Shown here piece after piece: positions 38,415-48,253 of a DNA stretch of 64,000 nt. The notes beneath the pieces are model-generated. The model searched no databases. It worked only from the letters and a program-made list of their open reading frames with translations, and had not been told where the DNA came from. The first letter of the stretch is position 1, and every line of letters starts with the position of its first letter. The DNA is from Rhodobacteraceae bacterium LMO-JJ12 (lineage in GTDB: Bacteria; Pseudomonadota; Alphaproteobacteria; Rhodobacterales; Rhodobacteraceae), in contig JAKGBX010000003.1 of assembly GCA_021555075.1 (NCBI GenBank), forward strand, positions 466,443 to 530,442, in the 5' to 3' direction. Both the position numbers and the translations under genes were made by a program.

Positions 38415-39578
38415 ATGGCTGTTAAAAACCGTTTGGCCGAGTTGCACGACGAGATCACTGCATGGCGGCGCGATATTCACGAGAATCCCGAGATCCTGTT
38501 TGAGACGCATCGCACCAGCGCCTTGGTTGCTGAAAAGCTTCGGGAATTTGGCTGTGACGAGGTGGTGACGGGCATTGGGCGTACCGGGGTTGTCGGGGTG
38601 ATCAAGGGCGCAACGAATAAGTCTGGTAAGGTTGTGGGCTTGCGCGCGGATATGGACGCGCTGCCTATTCATGAGCAGACCGGAGTAGACTATGCCAGCA
38701 AGACGCCGGGGGCGATGCATGCCTGTGGCCACGATGGTCATACCGCGATGTTGTTGGGGGCGGCCAAGTATCTGGCAGAGACGCGGAATTTTGACGGCAC
38801 AGCGATCGTGATCTTTCAGCCGGCGGAAGAAGGCGGCGGCGGTGGCAAGGAAATGTGTGACGACGGAATGATGAAGCAATTCGGCATTCACGAAGTCTAT
38901 GGGATGCACAATTGGCCCGGTATGCCGGTGGGTGCATTCTCAATCCGCGAGGGCGCGTTTTTTGCAGCAGCAGATCAATTCGACATCCATTTTGAGGGCA
39001 AGGGCGGTCATGCCGCCAAGCCAAATGAGACCATAGACACCACTGTGATGGCGTCGCAGGCCGTGTTGGCGCTGCAGACGATTGCCAGTCGCAGCGCGGA
39101 CCCGGTTGAACAGATTGTTGTTTCGGTCACGTCGTTTGAGACCTCGTCTCAGGCGTATAATGTTATCCCGCAAAAGGTGCATCTCAAGGGGACTGTGCGG
39201 ACCCTGAGCGGTGCGGTTCGTGATCTGGCCGAAAAACGGATAAATGAGATTTGTCAGGGGGTTGCGGCGACCTTCGGAGGAACCGTTGTGGTTGATTATC
39301 ATCGAGGCTATCCGGTGATGGCGAACCACAGCGAACAGACGGAATTTGCCGTTGAGGTGGCCAAGTCAGTTTCTGGCGGGTGTGATGAGGCGCCATTGAT
39401 CATGGGGGGCGAAGATTTCGCCTTTATGCTGGAAGAGCGGCCAGGGGCCTACATCCTGATGGGTAATGGCGATACGGCGATGGTGCATCACCCGGAATAC
39501 AACTTCAACGATGAGGCGATTCCGGCGGGATGCTCGTGGTTCGCAGAGGTTGTCGAAAAGCGGATGCCTGCAGCGTAA
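38415..39578 (+). CDS. M20 amidohydrolase, hippuricase/aminoacylase type
   Basis: A 387-residue amidohydrolase of the IAA/hippurate hydrolase group. Metal-site marks are MHACGHDGHTAMLLGAA, FQPAEEGGGGGKEM, GMHNWPGMPVG and the C-terminal MVHHPEYNFND. LRADMDALPIHEQTG is typical of the group. Such enzymes release amino acids from N-acyl or N-aroyl conjugates. It follows the ArgE-like gene by about 180 bases on the same strand, so it is probably in the same transcription unit or linked. ATG 38415 has a nearby GAGAGGA. Confidence 0.88.
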   Translation: MAVKNRLAELHDEITAWRRDIHENPEILFETHRTSALVAEKLREFGCDEVVTGIGRTGVVGVIKGATNKSGKVVGLRADMDALPIHEQTGVDYASKTPGAMHACGHDGHTAMLLGAAKYLAETRNFDGTAIVIFQPAEEGGGGGKEMCDDGMMKQFGIHEVYGMHNWPGMPVGAFSIREGAFFAAADQFDIHFEGKGGHAAKPNETIDTTVMASQAVLALQTIASRSADPVEQIVVSVTSFETSSQAYNVIPQKVHLKGTVRTLSGAVRDLAEKRINEICQGVAATFGGTVVVDYHRGYPVMANHSEQTEFAVEVAKSVSGGCDEAPLIMGGEDFAFMLEERPGAYILMGNGDTAMVHHPEYNFNDEAIPAGCSWFAEVVEKRMPAA

Positions 39579-39590
39579 GTGATTGAAAGA

Positions 39591-39617
39591 AAAGGGGGGG
39601 CAGTTTGCCCGCCCTTT
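39591..39617. terminator. Bidirectional terminator between M20 hydrolase and moaA
   Basis: AAAGGGGGGGCA (39591-39602) and TGCCCGCCCTTT (39606-39617) form a 12-bp stem with one mismatch and a three-base loop. The convergent ends of two genes lie on either side. Confidence 0.6.
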
Positions 39618-39619
39618 GG

Positions 39620-40624
39620 TCAACCGCCAGTGTGGCTCATGTGGCGGGTCATTCTTCCCGCCACGTCTTGGCGGGAATAGTCGAAATCATGGCCCTTGGG
39701 TTTGAGGGCGATGGCGGCGCGGATTGCATCTTCGAGAACGGCATCTTCGGTTGAGGCACGCAAGGGCGCGCGCAGGTCGGCCCGGTCTTCTTGACCAAGA
39801 CACATGAAAAGCTCACCGGTGCAGGTGAGGCGGACGCGGTTGCAGCTTTCGCAGAAATTATGCGTCAGCGGCGTGATGAAGCCTATCTTCTGGCCGGTTT
39901 CCTCGATCTTAACGTAGCGGGCAGGGCCGCCCGTGCTCTCGGCGAGGTCTTGGAGGGTGTAGTGATTCGCCAGCGTGGCGCGCAGATCTTTGAGCGGCCA
40001 ATATTGGTCGAGCCGGTCTTCGTTGCCGATATCGCCCATCGGCATGACCTCGATCCAGGTGAGATCCATGTCGCGCGAGGCGCACCATTCGGTCAGCGAA
40101 ATCAACTCGCTCTCATTAAAGCCCTTGAGCGCGACGGCGTTGATCTTGACGCGCAAGCCTGCCTCTTGTGCGGCGTCGATACCGCGAATGACATTGTCGA
40201 GTTTGCCCCAGCGGGTGATCTGGGCGAATTTCTTGGGATCGAGCGTGTCGAGCGAGATGTTCACGCGGCGCACACCCGCATCGGCCAAGTCTTTGGCAAA
40301 GCGGTGTAATTGCGAGCCATTGGTGGTCAGCGTCAGCTCTCTCAGAGCGCCGGAGTCAAGGTGGCGCGACATGGCGCGGAAATAGGTCAGGATATCGCGG
40401 CGCACCAAAGGCTCACCGCCGGTGATGCGCAGTTTTTCGACCCCAAGGCGGATGAACGCCGTGCTGATCCGGTCAAGCTCTTCCAGCGTCAGCAGGTCGC
40501 GCTTGGGCAGGAAGGTCATGTTTTCGGACATGCAATAGGTACAACGGAAATCGCAACGGTCTGTCACGGACAGGCGAAGATACGAGATCGGGCGTTGAAA
40601 CGGGTCAATCAGGGGCGTTGTCAT
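39620..40624 (-). CDS. moaA: GTP 3',8-cyclase MoaA
   Basis: A 334-residue radical SAM enzyme that cyclises GTP in the first step of molybdenum cofactor synthesis. The radical SAM cysteines are C24, C28 and C31 (CDFRCTYC); the C-terminal cluster site is in [11 protein letters not shown], followed by a further Cys in MCLG. The chain ends in the Gly-Gly needed for activity. ATG 40624 was chosen because the family N-terminus [17 protein letters not shown] follows. It lies far from the mob/moeA genes, with no moaBCDE in between. Confidence 0.94.
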   Translation of the reverse strand: MTTPLIDPFQRPISYLRLSVTDRCDFRCTYCMSENMTFLPKRDLLTLEELDRISTAFIRLGVEKLRITGGEPLVRRDILTYFRAMSRHLDSGALRELTLTTNGSQLHRFAKDLADAGVRRVNISLDTLDPKKFAQITRWGKLDNVIRGIDAAQEAGLRVKINAVALKGFNESELISLTEWCASRDMDLTWIEVMPMGDIGNEDRLDQYWPLKDLRATLANHYTLQDLAESTGGPARYVKIEETGQKIGFITPLTHNFCESCNRVRLTCTGELFMCLGQEDRADLRAPLRASTEDAVLEDAIRAAIALKPKGHDFDYSRQDVAGRMTRHMSHTGG

Positions 40625-40710
40625 ACGCCGACGGTAGGCCTGGGCGGAGGGCTGCGCAAGGGCGATCAGGAGAGATTGATGCGCGACACAGATGCGCATA
40701 GGGTAAAGGC

Positions 40711-41205
40711 ATGAAACATATAATCAGTGCTTTCCTTGCGGGTTTTCTTGTGGTGGGCTGTGCGCAGCTTTCGCCGCAAAATCAAATGGATACGCCAGAA
40801 TCAGGGCAGGTTCGACCGATGGCGCGCCCCGAGGGTGGAGCCGCAATGAGGCCACCCGCGTCGGCGCGCACCGTGGATCAGTTTGATACGACCTCTGCGG
40901 CGGAAAAAACGGCCGCCAAGAAGGCCGCCGAGGAGTCGCAAAAAAGCGGCAAGGGCAAGCTTTTGGGGCGTACGGTGGCGTCTCTTGGCGATCCGACCGA
41001 TCCGGGAATCTGGATTAAAACGCCTTTGGTTTCAACGCCTTCCAAGGGGCGTGTGGTCTATCCGGCGAATGGCAAGGCGGTGCAGCTTGATCTTATCCCG
41101 ATTGAGGGGGAGGCCACGGGTGGAAGCCGCATGTCGCTGGCCGCGCTGCGCGCGATCGAGGCGCCGTTGACCGATCTGCCGGAAGTAGAAGTTTATTCCG
41201 AATGA
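40711..41205 (+). CDS. Putative lipoprotein of unknown function
   Basis: A 164-residue lipoprotein. The signal ends in a lipobox LVVG-C (Cys17), and no Asp follows, so outer-membrane sorting is expected. A low-complexity linker rich in Lys, Ala and Glu (about 65-85) precedes a small domain with [26 protein letters not shown] recall similar short proteins labelled galactarate dehydratase in related genomes, but nothing here supports that enzyme. It is divergent from moaA. Confidence 0.65.
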   Translation: MKHIISAFLAGFLVVGCAQLSPQNQMDTPESGQVRPMARPEGGAAMRPPASARTVDQFDTTSAAEKTAAKKAAEESQKSGKGKLLGRTVASLGDPTDPGIWIKTPLVSTPSKGRVVYPANGKAVQLDLIPIEGEATGGSRMSLAALRAIEAPLTDLPEVEVYSE

Positions 41206-41355
41206 AGGCAGCGCCCCGTGTGGTTAACTGCGGGGCTGCCCCGGCTTTGGGGGGGTGACTCGCGTCTGACTTGTGGCTGCTGCCCGGCTGCCGGGGGATG
41301 CGAAAGGGTTTGTTAGGAAATGGGTTAATGCGGCGCGCGGAGACGCGACAGTGCT

Positions 41356-42048
41356 TTAACCTTTGGGAAGGAGACGCGCGGCTTCCTTGCGCGCGAAAGG
41401 CTTCATCCGCTCACCATAGGTGGCGAGGAATGCGATGGTGCGGGCGGAGTCGTGTTTTGAGAGCTCGCGCAGCCACCATGCCACGGCTTTCTGGATGAAC
41501 CATGCATGGTCATCGACATAAGTGGCGGCCCAGCCGAGCACGCGGTCGCGGATGGCGAGATCATCGGGTTTGGGATGGTTCTGTTTGGTCCAGGGCAGGG
41601 TGATGACCAGCGCGGCGCGCCGGGTCCACAAGTGATCCGAAGTGGTCCAGGTCTCGACAGTGTCGATACGCGAGGGATCGGCGGTAAGGCGCTTTTGACC
41701 GGCCATGCAGGCGTGATCTGCGATTGCCCAGCTATCAAAGTCGGGAACCCAGGATTGGATCAGCTCCCACGCGGCTTCGTCTGGGCGGATGCGCGATTGG
41801 GTGAGCAGTTTGGCAGCACTGAGCCGCGCCTCGAATATATCGGTCTGCCAGAGTTGGTCGGCGAGGGTGACGCGGTTTTCGACACTGAGGCTCTGACGCC
41901 ATTCTTTGGTCAGATCGTTGAGGGCGGGGTTGGGGATACCCAACACCCCGCGGCTTTGTTTGTGATATTTTGCCTGACCTTCCGCGCGGCCCGGTTCTAT
42001 GAGGGTTTTGAGGGCGGCAAGGGCGTCATCAAGCGAGAGATCGGTCAT
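41356..42048 (-). CDS. DNA alkylation repair protein, AlkD-like
   Basis: A 230-residue all-helical protein of HEAT-like repeats, as in AlkD glycosylases that release alkylated purines. Family marks are YHKQSRGVLGIPNPALNDLTKEW, the segment DFDSWAIADHACM and the pattern LWTRRAALVITLPWTK, with VQKAVAWWLRELSKHD-like residues near the end (here IQKAVAWWLREL). The catalytic-type Asp lies in SWAIADH. It may be co-transcribed with glmU, whose stop is 50 bases upstream. Confidence 0.85.
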   Translation of the reverse strand: MTDLSLDDALAALKTLIEPGRAEGQAKYHKQSRGVLGIPNPALNDLTKEWRQSLSVENRVTLADQLWQTDIFEARLSAAKLLTQSRIRPDEAAWELIQSWVPDFDSWAIADHACMAGQKRLTADPSRIDTVETWTTSDHLWTRRAALVITLPWTKQNHPKPDDLAIRDRVLGWAATYVDDHAWFIQKAVAWWLRELSKHDSARTIAFLATYGERMKPFARKEAARLLPKG

Positions 42049-42099
42049 TCGTTCCCCGTCATGGTTTGGGCTGAGTTGAGCAGGTGGCGCGGCGCGCGA

Positions 42100-43467
42100 T
42101 CAGGGCGTGTTTTCGTCAGGCTCTGCGTCGCGCTTGGCCTTCTTGGCGCGCAGGGCTTGCATCAGCTTTTGGGCCATGCCGGGTTTGTTTTCCTGCACGG
42201 CGCGACCGATGGCCAGAGCGCCCGCAGGCACGTTTTGGGTGACGGTTGTGGCGGTGGCTGTCATGGCCTCGTCGCCCACGCTGACCGGGGCGACGAACAT
42301 GGTGTTGGAGCCGATGAAGGCGCGCGCGCCGATAGTCGTGCGATGTTTCATCACGCCGTCATAGTTGCAGGTGATGGTGCCCGCGCCGATATTTGTGCCT
42401 TCGCCGACGCTGGCGTCGCCGATATAGCTAAGGTGATTGGCCTTGGCACCCGCTTCGAGGGTGGCGTTCTTGATCTCGACAAAATTGCCGACATGCACAT
42501 CTTCGGCCAGTTCAGCGCCGGGGCGCAGGCGTGCGTAGGGGCCGACGATGGCGCCGCGCGAAACGTGGCAGCCTTCGAGATGCGAAAATGCGCGAATGTG
42601 AGCGCCGGATTCGATGGTCACGTCAGGGCCGAAGACCACGTTTGGCTCAACAATTGTGTCGCGCCCGATGATGGTGTCATGGGCAAAAAAGACCGTTTCG
42701 GGGGCGTGTAGCGTGACGCCGTTTTCCAGCGCTTCGGCGCGGGCGCGCGCTTGGAAGGCGGCCTCGGCTTCGGCCAGTTGGGCACGGGAGTTAACGCCCA
42801 TGGTTTCGGCCTCGTCACAGGTAACAGCGGTGGCACAGAGGCCGCGCGCGTTGGCGAGGCCGACGATATCGGTGAGGTAGTATTCTTCGCTGGCGTTGTC
42901 GTTTGTGACGTCAGAGAGAAGGGAGAAGAGCGTTTCGGCGTTGGCCATGATTACGCCAGAGTTACATAGGTTTATGGCGCGTTCTTCGGGTGACGCATCC
43001 TTGAATTCGACGATCTTTTCAAGGGTATCGCCAGACATCACCAAGCGGCCATAGCGGCCCGGATCGGCAGCGGTAAAGCCGAGCACGACGACGTCATGGG
43101 TGGCGCGTGCCTCGGCCATGGTTTCGAGCGTTTCAGGGCGAATAAAGGGGGTGTCGCCATAGAGCACGATGACATCGCCGGTGAAGCCTTTGAGCGCGGC
43201 TTGCGCCATCTGGACCGCGTGGCCTGTGCCGTTTTGCTCGGCTTGAAGAACCACTTCGGCGGTGTCGTCATAATCGCGGGCGGCGGCGGTGACCGCATCA
43301 GCGCCGTGACCGGCGACGATAACAGTGCGTTCGGGGCTAAAGCCCGCGCCTGATTTCATGGCGTGGACCAGAAGCGGGGCGCCTGCAATCTGATGCAGCA
43401 CCTTCGGAAGATCGGAGTTCATTCGCGTGCCTTGTCCGGCGGCGAGGATGATCAATGCGGTGCTCAT
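42100..43467 (-). CDS. glmU: Bifunctional GlmU
   Basis: A 455-residue enzyme making UDP-GlcNAc from glucosamine 1-phosphate. The N-terminal pyrophosphorylase has LAAGQGTRMNSDLPKVLH (residues 7-24), the C-terminal half is a left-handed beta-helix acetyltransferase with hexapeptide repeats (VVFGPDVTIESGAHIRAF). Late marks are NFVEIKNATLEAGAKANHLSYIGD. ATG 43467 gives MSTALIILAAG; upstream codons have no family similarity. It is divergent from the phosphatase gene and upstream of the AlkD-like gene. Confidence 0.95.
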   Translation of the reverse strand: MSTALIILAAGQGTRMNSDLPKVLHQIAGAPLLVHAMKSGAGFSPERTVIVAGHGADAVTAAARDYDDTAEVVLQAEQNGTGHAVQMAQAALKGFTGDVIVLYGDTPFIRPETLETMAEARATHDVVVLGFTAADPGRYGRLVMSGDTLEKIVEFKDASPEERAINLCNSGVIMANAETLFSLLSDVTNDNASEEYYLTDIVGLANARGLCATAVTCDEAETMGVNSRAQLAEAEAAFQARARAEALENGVTLHAPETVFFAHDTIIGRDTIVEPNVVFGPDVTIESGAHIRAFSHLEGCHVSRGAIVGPYARLRPGAELAEDVHVGNFVEIKNATLEAGAKANHLSYIGDASVGEGTNIGAGTITCNYDGVMKHRTTIGARAFIGSNTMFVAPVSVGDEAMTATATTVTQNVPAGALAIGRAVQENKPGMAQKLMQALRAKKAKRDAEPDENTP

Positions 43468-43605
43468 CAAGGTTTCTCTTGTTATTTTGACTGTGCCCCG
43501 TTTTATCCGGTTGGCAGGGCGAGGCAAGGGGCGTGACTGTTTAGGGCGGGCCTGTGTGACTTGTGGGGTGGGTATGCGCCAGAATGAGCGCCGGAAAGGG
43601 CAAAG

Positions 43606-44274
43606 ATGAAAACGGTTATTTTCGATCTCGACGGGACGTTGGCGGATACCAGCGGCGATTTGATTGCGGCGGCGAATGCGTGTTTTCGCGAGATGGGCGC
43701 GGGCGATGTGCTGGATATGGGGCGCGATGCGGGCACGGCGCTGCGCGGCGGCAAGGCGATGTTGCGGCTGGGGATGACGCGGCTGGGCAACGTGGAGGAG
43801 GACGCGATTGAGCGGTGGTATCCGTTCTTGCTGGATGCTTATGCGCAAGGGATTGACCGCCATACGGTGCTGTATCCCGGTGCGATGGAGGCTGTGGAGG
43901 CTTTGGGGCGCGCGGGGTTTGGCGTGGGGATTTGCACCAACAAGCCCGAGGCGCTGGCCGAGCAGTTGCTGGTGAGTTTGGGTATTCGTGACGCTTTTGC
44001 CTCGCTAGTTGGGGCCGATACGCTGGCGGTGCGCAAGCCGGATCCCGAGCCGTTGTTTGAAGCGGCGCGGCGCGCGGGGGGCGATCCGGCACTGTGCCTG
44101 TTGGTGGGCGACAGTGATACCGACCGCAATACGGCGGCGGCGGCGGGAGTGCCATCGGTGTTGGTGACCTTTGGGCCGTCGGGTGAGGATATGGTGGCGC
44201 TTAACCCAGAAGGGCTGCTTGAGCGGTTCGAGGATTTGCCGGAGATGGTGACGCGCCTTTTGGCGGATGTTTGA
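43606..44274 (+). CDS. HAD phosphatase, phosphoglycolate phosphatase-like
   Basis: A 222-residue HAD-superfamily hydrolase. Motif I is FDLDGTLADT (residues 5-14), motif II is in CTNKPE, motif III has Lys in RKPDPEP, and motif IV is VGDSDTDRNTAAAAG. This layout, with a small helical cap, fits Gph-type phosphatases that clear 2-phosphoglycolate, though other sugar phosphates cannot be excluded. The ATG is preceded by AAAGG. It is divergent from glmU with about 140 bases between starts. Confidence 0.85.
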   Translation: MKTVIFDLDGTLADTSGDLIAAANACFREMGAGDVLDMGRDAGTALRGGKAMLRLGMTRLGNVEEDAIERWYPFLLDAYAQGIDRHTVLYPGAMEAVEALGRAGFGVGICTNKPEALAEQLLVSLGIRDAFASLVGADTLAVRKPDPEPLFEAARRAGGDPALCLLVGDSDTDRNTAAAAGVPSVLVTFGPSGEDMVALNPEGLLERFEDLPEMVTRLLADV

Positions 44275-44300
44275 TGGCGGTGTGAGTGGCGCGAAGAACC

Positions 44301-44343
44301 GGGGCGCTGCCCCGGACCCCGGGATATTTTCGGCAAGATGAAG
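44301..44343 (+). repeat. GC-rich palindrome with GGGATATTTTCGGCAAGATGAAG-type box
   Basis: The GC-rich part (44301-44320) can fold back on itself, and the 23-base tail (44321-44343) matches 11226-11250 in the opposite orientation. It lies between the convergent ends of the phosphatase and MmgE/PrpD genes and might act as a terminator-like element. Confidence 0.45.
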
Positions 44344-44354
44344 GGGCGGGCGCG

Positions 44355-45662
44355 TCAGGCGGGGGCCATGAGCAGGGCTGCGAGGTCGGTAAAGGGGCGG
44401 GTTTCGAGTGTGTTGATGGTGTCTTCGATCTGGGCTGTTCGGGTGGGGCCGAGGATGGGCGTGGCGTAGGCGCGGTATTTGGCGCGAAGATCGGATTCGG
44501 TGGGTGGGTTTTTGGGGCCCCAGCGGGGTTCTATCCAGTCGGTTTGGAACCTTGTGCCATTGGTGAGGGTGAGGGTGGTGCGCGCGAAACGCTGATGCGG
44601 GAAACGGGTGTTGGCGTGGTCGTGTTCGCGCAGTTTTGTGGCGCGCGAGAGGCGCAGGGTTTCCGGGTCTTTGAGGGCATCGTCGGCCAGGTGTTCGGGG
44701 CGGATATCGCCGTGCACAAGGGCGAGGGCGCAGGGGAAGGATGTGGAATATTGTGCCTCGTCTGTGAGTTTGGGCTCTGCCATGGCGAGGCGGACGGCTT
44801 CGTGGAAGGTTTCAATCTCGATTTTGGCGACATCGGCGGCGGCGAGGTTGTGGGCCTTTTTGAGGGCGAGGATGCCTTCGACCGGGCCCTGGGCCCAGCG
44901 GCAGACCGGCCAGGGTTTGTAATATTGCGCGGCGACCTGCCAGGTCTGGCCAAGGTCGGCCCAGTGCTCGGGGGATTTTTCAGTGATGATTGAGGGCGCA
45001 CCGGTGAAGCCGGAGCGGGCCAGCAGCGCGGCGGAGGTGCCTGCCATCGCGCCCCAGCCAGAGCCGTCTTTGACCATTGTGGGATGATCAATGCAGCGCA
45101 TCATCTGGCTGCGGGGCCCGTGGTATTCGGCGATACCGAGGGCGTGGCGGGTTGTTTCATGATCGAGTTTGAGAAGGCGTGCGCCAGCGGCGGCGGCGGT
45201 GACAGCGCCCCATGAGCCGGAGGTGTGATACTCAAGCGTCGTGGCGTGTTGGGCGACCGAAGCGCGCGCGCCAAACTCATATCCCATAGCGAGGGTGGCG
45301 AGAAATTCGCTGCCCGCAAGGCTTTCGGGCGCAAGGGCGAGGAGCGCGGGGAGCAGAGGGCAACCGATATGGCCCTTGGCCGGATTAAAGCCATCATGGC
45401 CATCAAGGCTGTCGATGCGCATGCCAGCGGCGAGGGCGACGCCGGTGGGCGAGGCGGTGCGCGCGTCAAACAGCATGGGGTGGGAGCCTGCGAACTGGGT
45501 TGCGGCGTGATCGGCGATTATCTGCGACACGCGGGTGGTTTGGGCGGCGGCGGCGACGGCGATCAGATCAAGCAGCGAGAGGCGGGCCATCAATTGCGCG
45601 CGGGGCGGCAGGGCGTGCCATTGCAGGGTGTGGATGAAGGTGATGGGATCGGGGTTGTCCAT
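44355..45662 (-). CDS. MmgE/PrpD family protein
   Basis: A 435-residue protein of the MmgE/PrpD fold, which includes 2-methylcitrate dehydratase and other dehydratases or decarboxylases. Family marks are DGHDGFNPAKGHIGCPLLPALLA near 75-97, YEFGARASVAQHATTLEYHTSGSWG near 126-150, and the KPWPVCRWAQGPVEG segment near 255. No prpB or prpC gene is near, so a methylcitrate role is not supported. ATG 45662 is chosen; ATG 45734 would add 24 residues of low complexity, and neither has a strong ribosome site. Confidence 0.8.
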   Translation of the reverse strand: MDNPDPITFIHTLQWHALPPRAQLMARLSLLDLIAVAAAAQTTRVSQIIADHAATQFAGSHPMLFDARTASPTGVALAAGMRIDSLDGHDGFNPAKGHIGCPLLPALLALAPESLAGSEFLATLAMGYEFGARASVAQHATTLEYHTSGSWGAVTAAAAGARLLKLDHETTRHALGIAEYHGPRSQMMRCIDHPTMVKDGSGWGAMAGTSAALLARSGFTGAPSIITEKSPEHWADLGQTWQVAAQYYKPWPVCRWAQGPVEGILALKKAHNLAAADVAKIEIETFHEAVRLAMAEPKLTDEAQYSTSFPCALALVHGDIRPEHLADDALKDPETLRLSRATKLREHDHANTRFPHQRFARTTLTLTNGTRFQTDWIEPRWGPKNPPTESDLRAKYRAYATPILGPTRTAQIEDTINTLETRPFTDLAALLMAPA

Positions 45663-45762
45663 GGGATCAGTTTGGGCCGTGCGGGGGCGTGTGCCTTTGT
45701 CATTTGCGTCATTCGGTGGGGTGGGGAGCGACATTGACGCGCGCGATTGGGCGGCGCATTAA

Positions 45763-46962
45763 ATGTTCATGGAAAAATTCAACGGCAGTTTCACCCAGCA
45801 AGAACCGATCCCCGATGAGGCGATCAAGGCGGCTTTGGACGTGATGAGGGGCGGACGTTTGCACCGCTATAACGTGGCAGAGGGGGAGACCGGTGAGGTT
45901 GCCCTTTTGGAGCAGGAATTCGCCGAGGCGATGGGGGCGAAATATTGCCTTGCGGTGGCGTCGGGAGGCTATGCGCTGGCCTGTGCTTTGCGCGCGGTAG
46001 AGGTGCGGCCCGGTGACGAGGTGCTGACCAATGCGTTTACGCTGGCACCGGTGCCAGGGGCGATTGCCAGTGTCGGGGCGGTGCCGGTGTTTGTCGGGGT
46101 GGATGAGGGGCTGACCATTGATCTGGACGATCTGGAGGCCAAGGCGACAGGGCGCGCGAAGGTTTTGATGCTGAGTCATATGCGCGGGCATCTGGCGGAT
46201 ATGGACCGTTTGATGGCGATTTGTGACGCCGCCGGGATCGTTGTGATCGAGGATTGTGCGCATACGATGGGGGCGCGTTGGAACGGGCGACTGTCCGGGA
46301 CAGATGGGGTGGTCGGGTGTTATTCAACGCAGACGTATAAGCATCTCAATTCCGGCGAGGGCGGGTTTCTGATCACCGATGATGCGGAGGTTGCGGCGCG
46401 CGCGATCATGCTCTCGGGGTCATATATGCTTTACGGGCGGCATCTGGCGGCGCCGGGGCCGGAGGTGTTTGAGCGGGTGAAATATGTGACGCCGAATGTG
46501 TCGGGGCGGATGGATAACCTGCGCGCGGCGATCCTGCGGCCTCAGTTGGCGCGGTTGCAGGCGCAATGCGAGGCGTGGAATGCGCGCTATGGTGTGGTTG
46601 AGGCGGGCTTGCGCGGCACGCCGGGCTTGCGCGTGGTTGAGCGGCCCGAACCGGAGTATTTCGTTGGTTCGTCGATACAGTTTTTACTGCTGGATTGGAG
46701 CGAGGAGAAGATCGGCGCGGTTCTGGCGCGTTGTGCGGCGCGCGGCGTTGAGCTGAAATGGTTTGGCGGGGCGGAGCCGACGGGATTTACCAGTCGTTAT
46801 GACAGTTGGCGCTATGTTGACGCGGAGCGGATGCCGGGGAGCGACCGGATTTTGAAGGGCATTTTGGATATGCGGCTGCCGCTGACCTTTTCGCTGGACG
46901 ACTGTGCGTTGATTGCGCGGATTATCCGGGCCGAGGTGGGTGCGGTGTTTCAGGAAGGGTGA
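45763..46962 (+). CDS. DegT/DnrJ/EryC1/StrS-type aminotransferase, first copy
   Basis: A 399-residue PLP-dependent protein of the sugar aminotransferase fold. The internal aldimine Lys lies in YKHLNSGEGGF (near residue 191); other marks are LSHMRGHLADMD and VIEDCAHTMGARWNG. Members usually aminate nucleotide-linked keto sugars or glutamate-linked intermediates, but no sugar nucleotide genes are near. A paralog is at 62627-63865. The 3' end overlaps the convergent DoxX gene by 13 bases. Confidence 0.83.
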   Translation: MFMEKFNGSFTQQEPIPDEAIKAALDVMRGGRLHRYNVAEGETGEVALLEQEFAEAMGAKYCLAVASGGYALACALRAVEVRPGDEVLTNAFTLAPVPGAIASVGAVPVFVGVDEGLTIDLDDLEAKATGRAKVLMLSHMRGHLADMDRLMAICDAAGIVVIEDCAHTMGARWNGRLSGTDGVVGCYSTQTYKHLNSGEGGFLITDDAEVAARAIMLSGSYMLYGRHLAAPGPEVFERVKYVTPNVSGRMDNLRAAILRPQLARLQAQCEAWNARYGVVEAGLRGTPGLRVVERPEPEYFVGSSIQFLLLDWSEEKIGAVLARCAARGVELKWFGGAEPTGFTSRYDSWRYVDAERMPGSDRILKGILDMRLPLTFSLDDCALIARIIRAEVGAVFQEG

Positions 46963-47510
46963 GGCGCGGGTTTGGACGCCAAGAGGCGGTCGAGCGAGAG
47001 GGGGCCGGCGCCCTTGATGACGAGGATGATCAGCAGGAAAACCCAGAGACTGCGTTGATCCATCAGCAGGCTTGAAGCGTCATTGTCAAACCATGCGCCG
47101 ATGGTTGCGGGTTCGTTGATGACGCCGTGGCCGAAGAGGTCAGTGAGCGTCTGCACGGCGATGAAGCCAAGCATGCCGATGGCGGCGAGGCGGGTGAGCA
47201 AGCCGAGAACAATCAGCGCAGGAAGGAGGAATTCCGACCATGTGCCAGCCACGGCGATGACCCAATGGAAGACTCCGAACTGTGAGGTGTCATAGTTGAG
47301 GGCTTCGGCGGTCTTCGGGAAGATCTGAAAATAGGCGCTGGTGGGGTTGAGGAAGCCGAAAAAGCCGTCTCCCAGCTTGGTGAGGGCGGATTTCCAGAAA
47401 TACATCAAGAGGACAGCCGCGAAAAGGAAGCGCGCGAGGCTGGGGATCAGCCAGTCGAGCTTTTCGATGTGATGTGTTAGGGAATTATAAAGAGATATCA
47501 TGGTATTCAT
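46950..47510 (-). CDS. DoxX-family membrane protein of the bufferin operon
   Basis: A 186-residue membrane protein with four hydrophobic segments (about residues 25-42, 82-105, 108-130, 155-172) and the DoxX layout (LARFLFAAVLLMYFWKSALTKLG, then FLLPALIVLGLLTRLAAIGML). DoxX proteins are often last genes of DUF692/DUF2063 operons and may help handle redox or metal at the membrane; the exact role is not established. Its ATG overlaps the DUF2063 stop by four bases, showing operon membership. Confidence 0.82.
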   Translation of the reverse strand: MNTMISLYNSLTHHIEKLDWLIPSLARFLFAAVLLMYFWKSALTKLGDGFFGFLNPTSAYFQIFPKTAEALNYDTSQFGVFHWVIAVAGTWSEFLLPALIVLGLLTRLAAIGMLGFIAVQTLTDLFGHGVINEPATIGAWFDNDASSLLMDQRSLWVFLLIILVIKGAGPLSLDRLLASKPAPHPS

Positions 47511-48253
47511 GCCTGATCCTCAAGTGTTGCGTGAGTTAGGGCTTGGGTTTGAAATAGGAGTGTGAGAAGAGCGGAAAGATCGAAATTGGTGGCGTTTTCC
47601 GCGGCTTGACCGAGAGTTTGGCCTTCGTTTAGGGCGGTGATGAAGTCGGCGGCACCGGCGGGTAGAAGCTGTGGGACCGGATCATAGTCGGGGCGGGTGA
47701 TGAGGACGTCTTGTGCGGTGTGTGGCGGTTTTGGTGCGTCGGTTTCGGTATTGAAACGCCATATGCCATGGATCGGCCAGCGCGAGCGGAGGAGGATCAC
47801 GGCAGGGGCGAATTGGAGGGCCAGACGCGGCAGGTCTTCGGGGGCTATGGCTGTGAAGATTGCAGGATCAAGCGGGGGGGCATCTGCGGCGTGATAGCTT
47901 TTGACCAGGGCGCGCTCTAAGCGGGCCATGTCGGGGAGATAGCCGAGATGGGCGAGGGGTTCGAAGGCTTCAAGGAACGCGGGGAGGTTTTCGCCATAGG
48001 TTGACAGGATCGGCGATGTCGGCGGATGGGCGCGCAGGTAAATCCCGGCGAGGGCTTTGAACGTGTCGTCGCCGATAAGCTTGCGAAGGATCGGGAAGGT
48101 CTGCTCAAGTGCTTCGGTGAGGGAGGTGGCGACGTTGTTGCGATAGACCGAGAAACGCGCACCAGCAGGGTTGCCCGCGCCATCAAACAGGTCGGGTGGC
48201 ACGGGGTGCGACGGGTCGAGAAGGGCCGCTCGAAAGGTGGTTTGATCGCTCAT
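47507..48253 (-). CDS. bufC: DUF2063 protein, BufC-like partner of the MNIO enzyme
   Basis: A 248-residue protein. The N-terminal DUF2063 part has [46 protein letters not shown] and FLRAHPP-like [23 protein letters not shown]. In MNIO-modified RiPP systems such proteins bind the precursor peptide and pair with the DUF692 enzyme. It overlaps bufB by four bases (ATGA type) and the DoxX gene by four, so the three enzyme-side genes are translationally coupled. ATG 48253 gives the family N-terminus; no catalytic residues are expected. Confidence 0.85.
   Translation of the reverse strand: MSDQTTFRAALLDPSHPVPPDLFDGAGNPAGARFSVYRNNVATSLTEALEQTFPILRKLIGDDTFKALAGIYLRAHPPTSPILSTYGENLPAFLEAFEPLAHLGYLPDMARLERALVKSYHAADAPPLDPAIFTAIAPEDLPRLALQFAPAVILLRSRWPIHGIWRFNTETDAPKPPHTAQDVLITRPDYDPVPQLLPAGAADFITALNEGQTLGQAAENATNFDLSALLTLLFQTQALTHATLEDQA

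Noticed and set aside
41207..41240. Hairpin GGCAGC-GC-CCCG / CGGGGCTGCC after the lipoprotein gene
   Set aside because: The stem has a two-base bulge and no U run, so it is not called a terminator.
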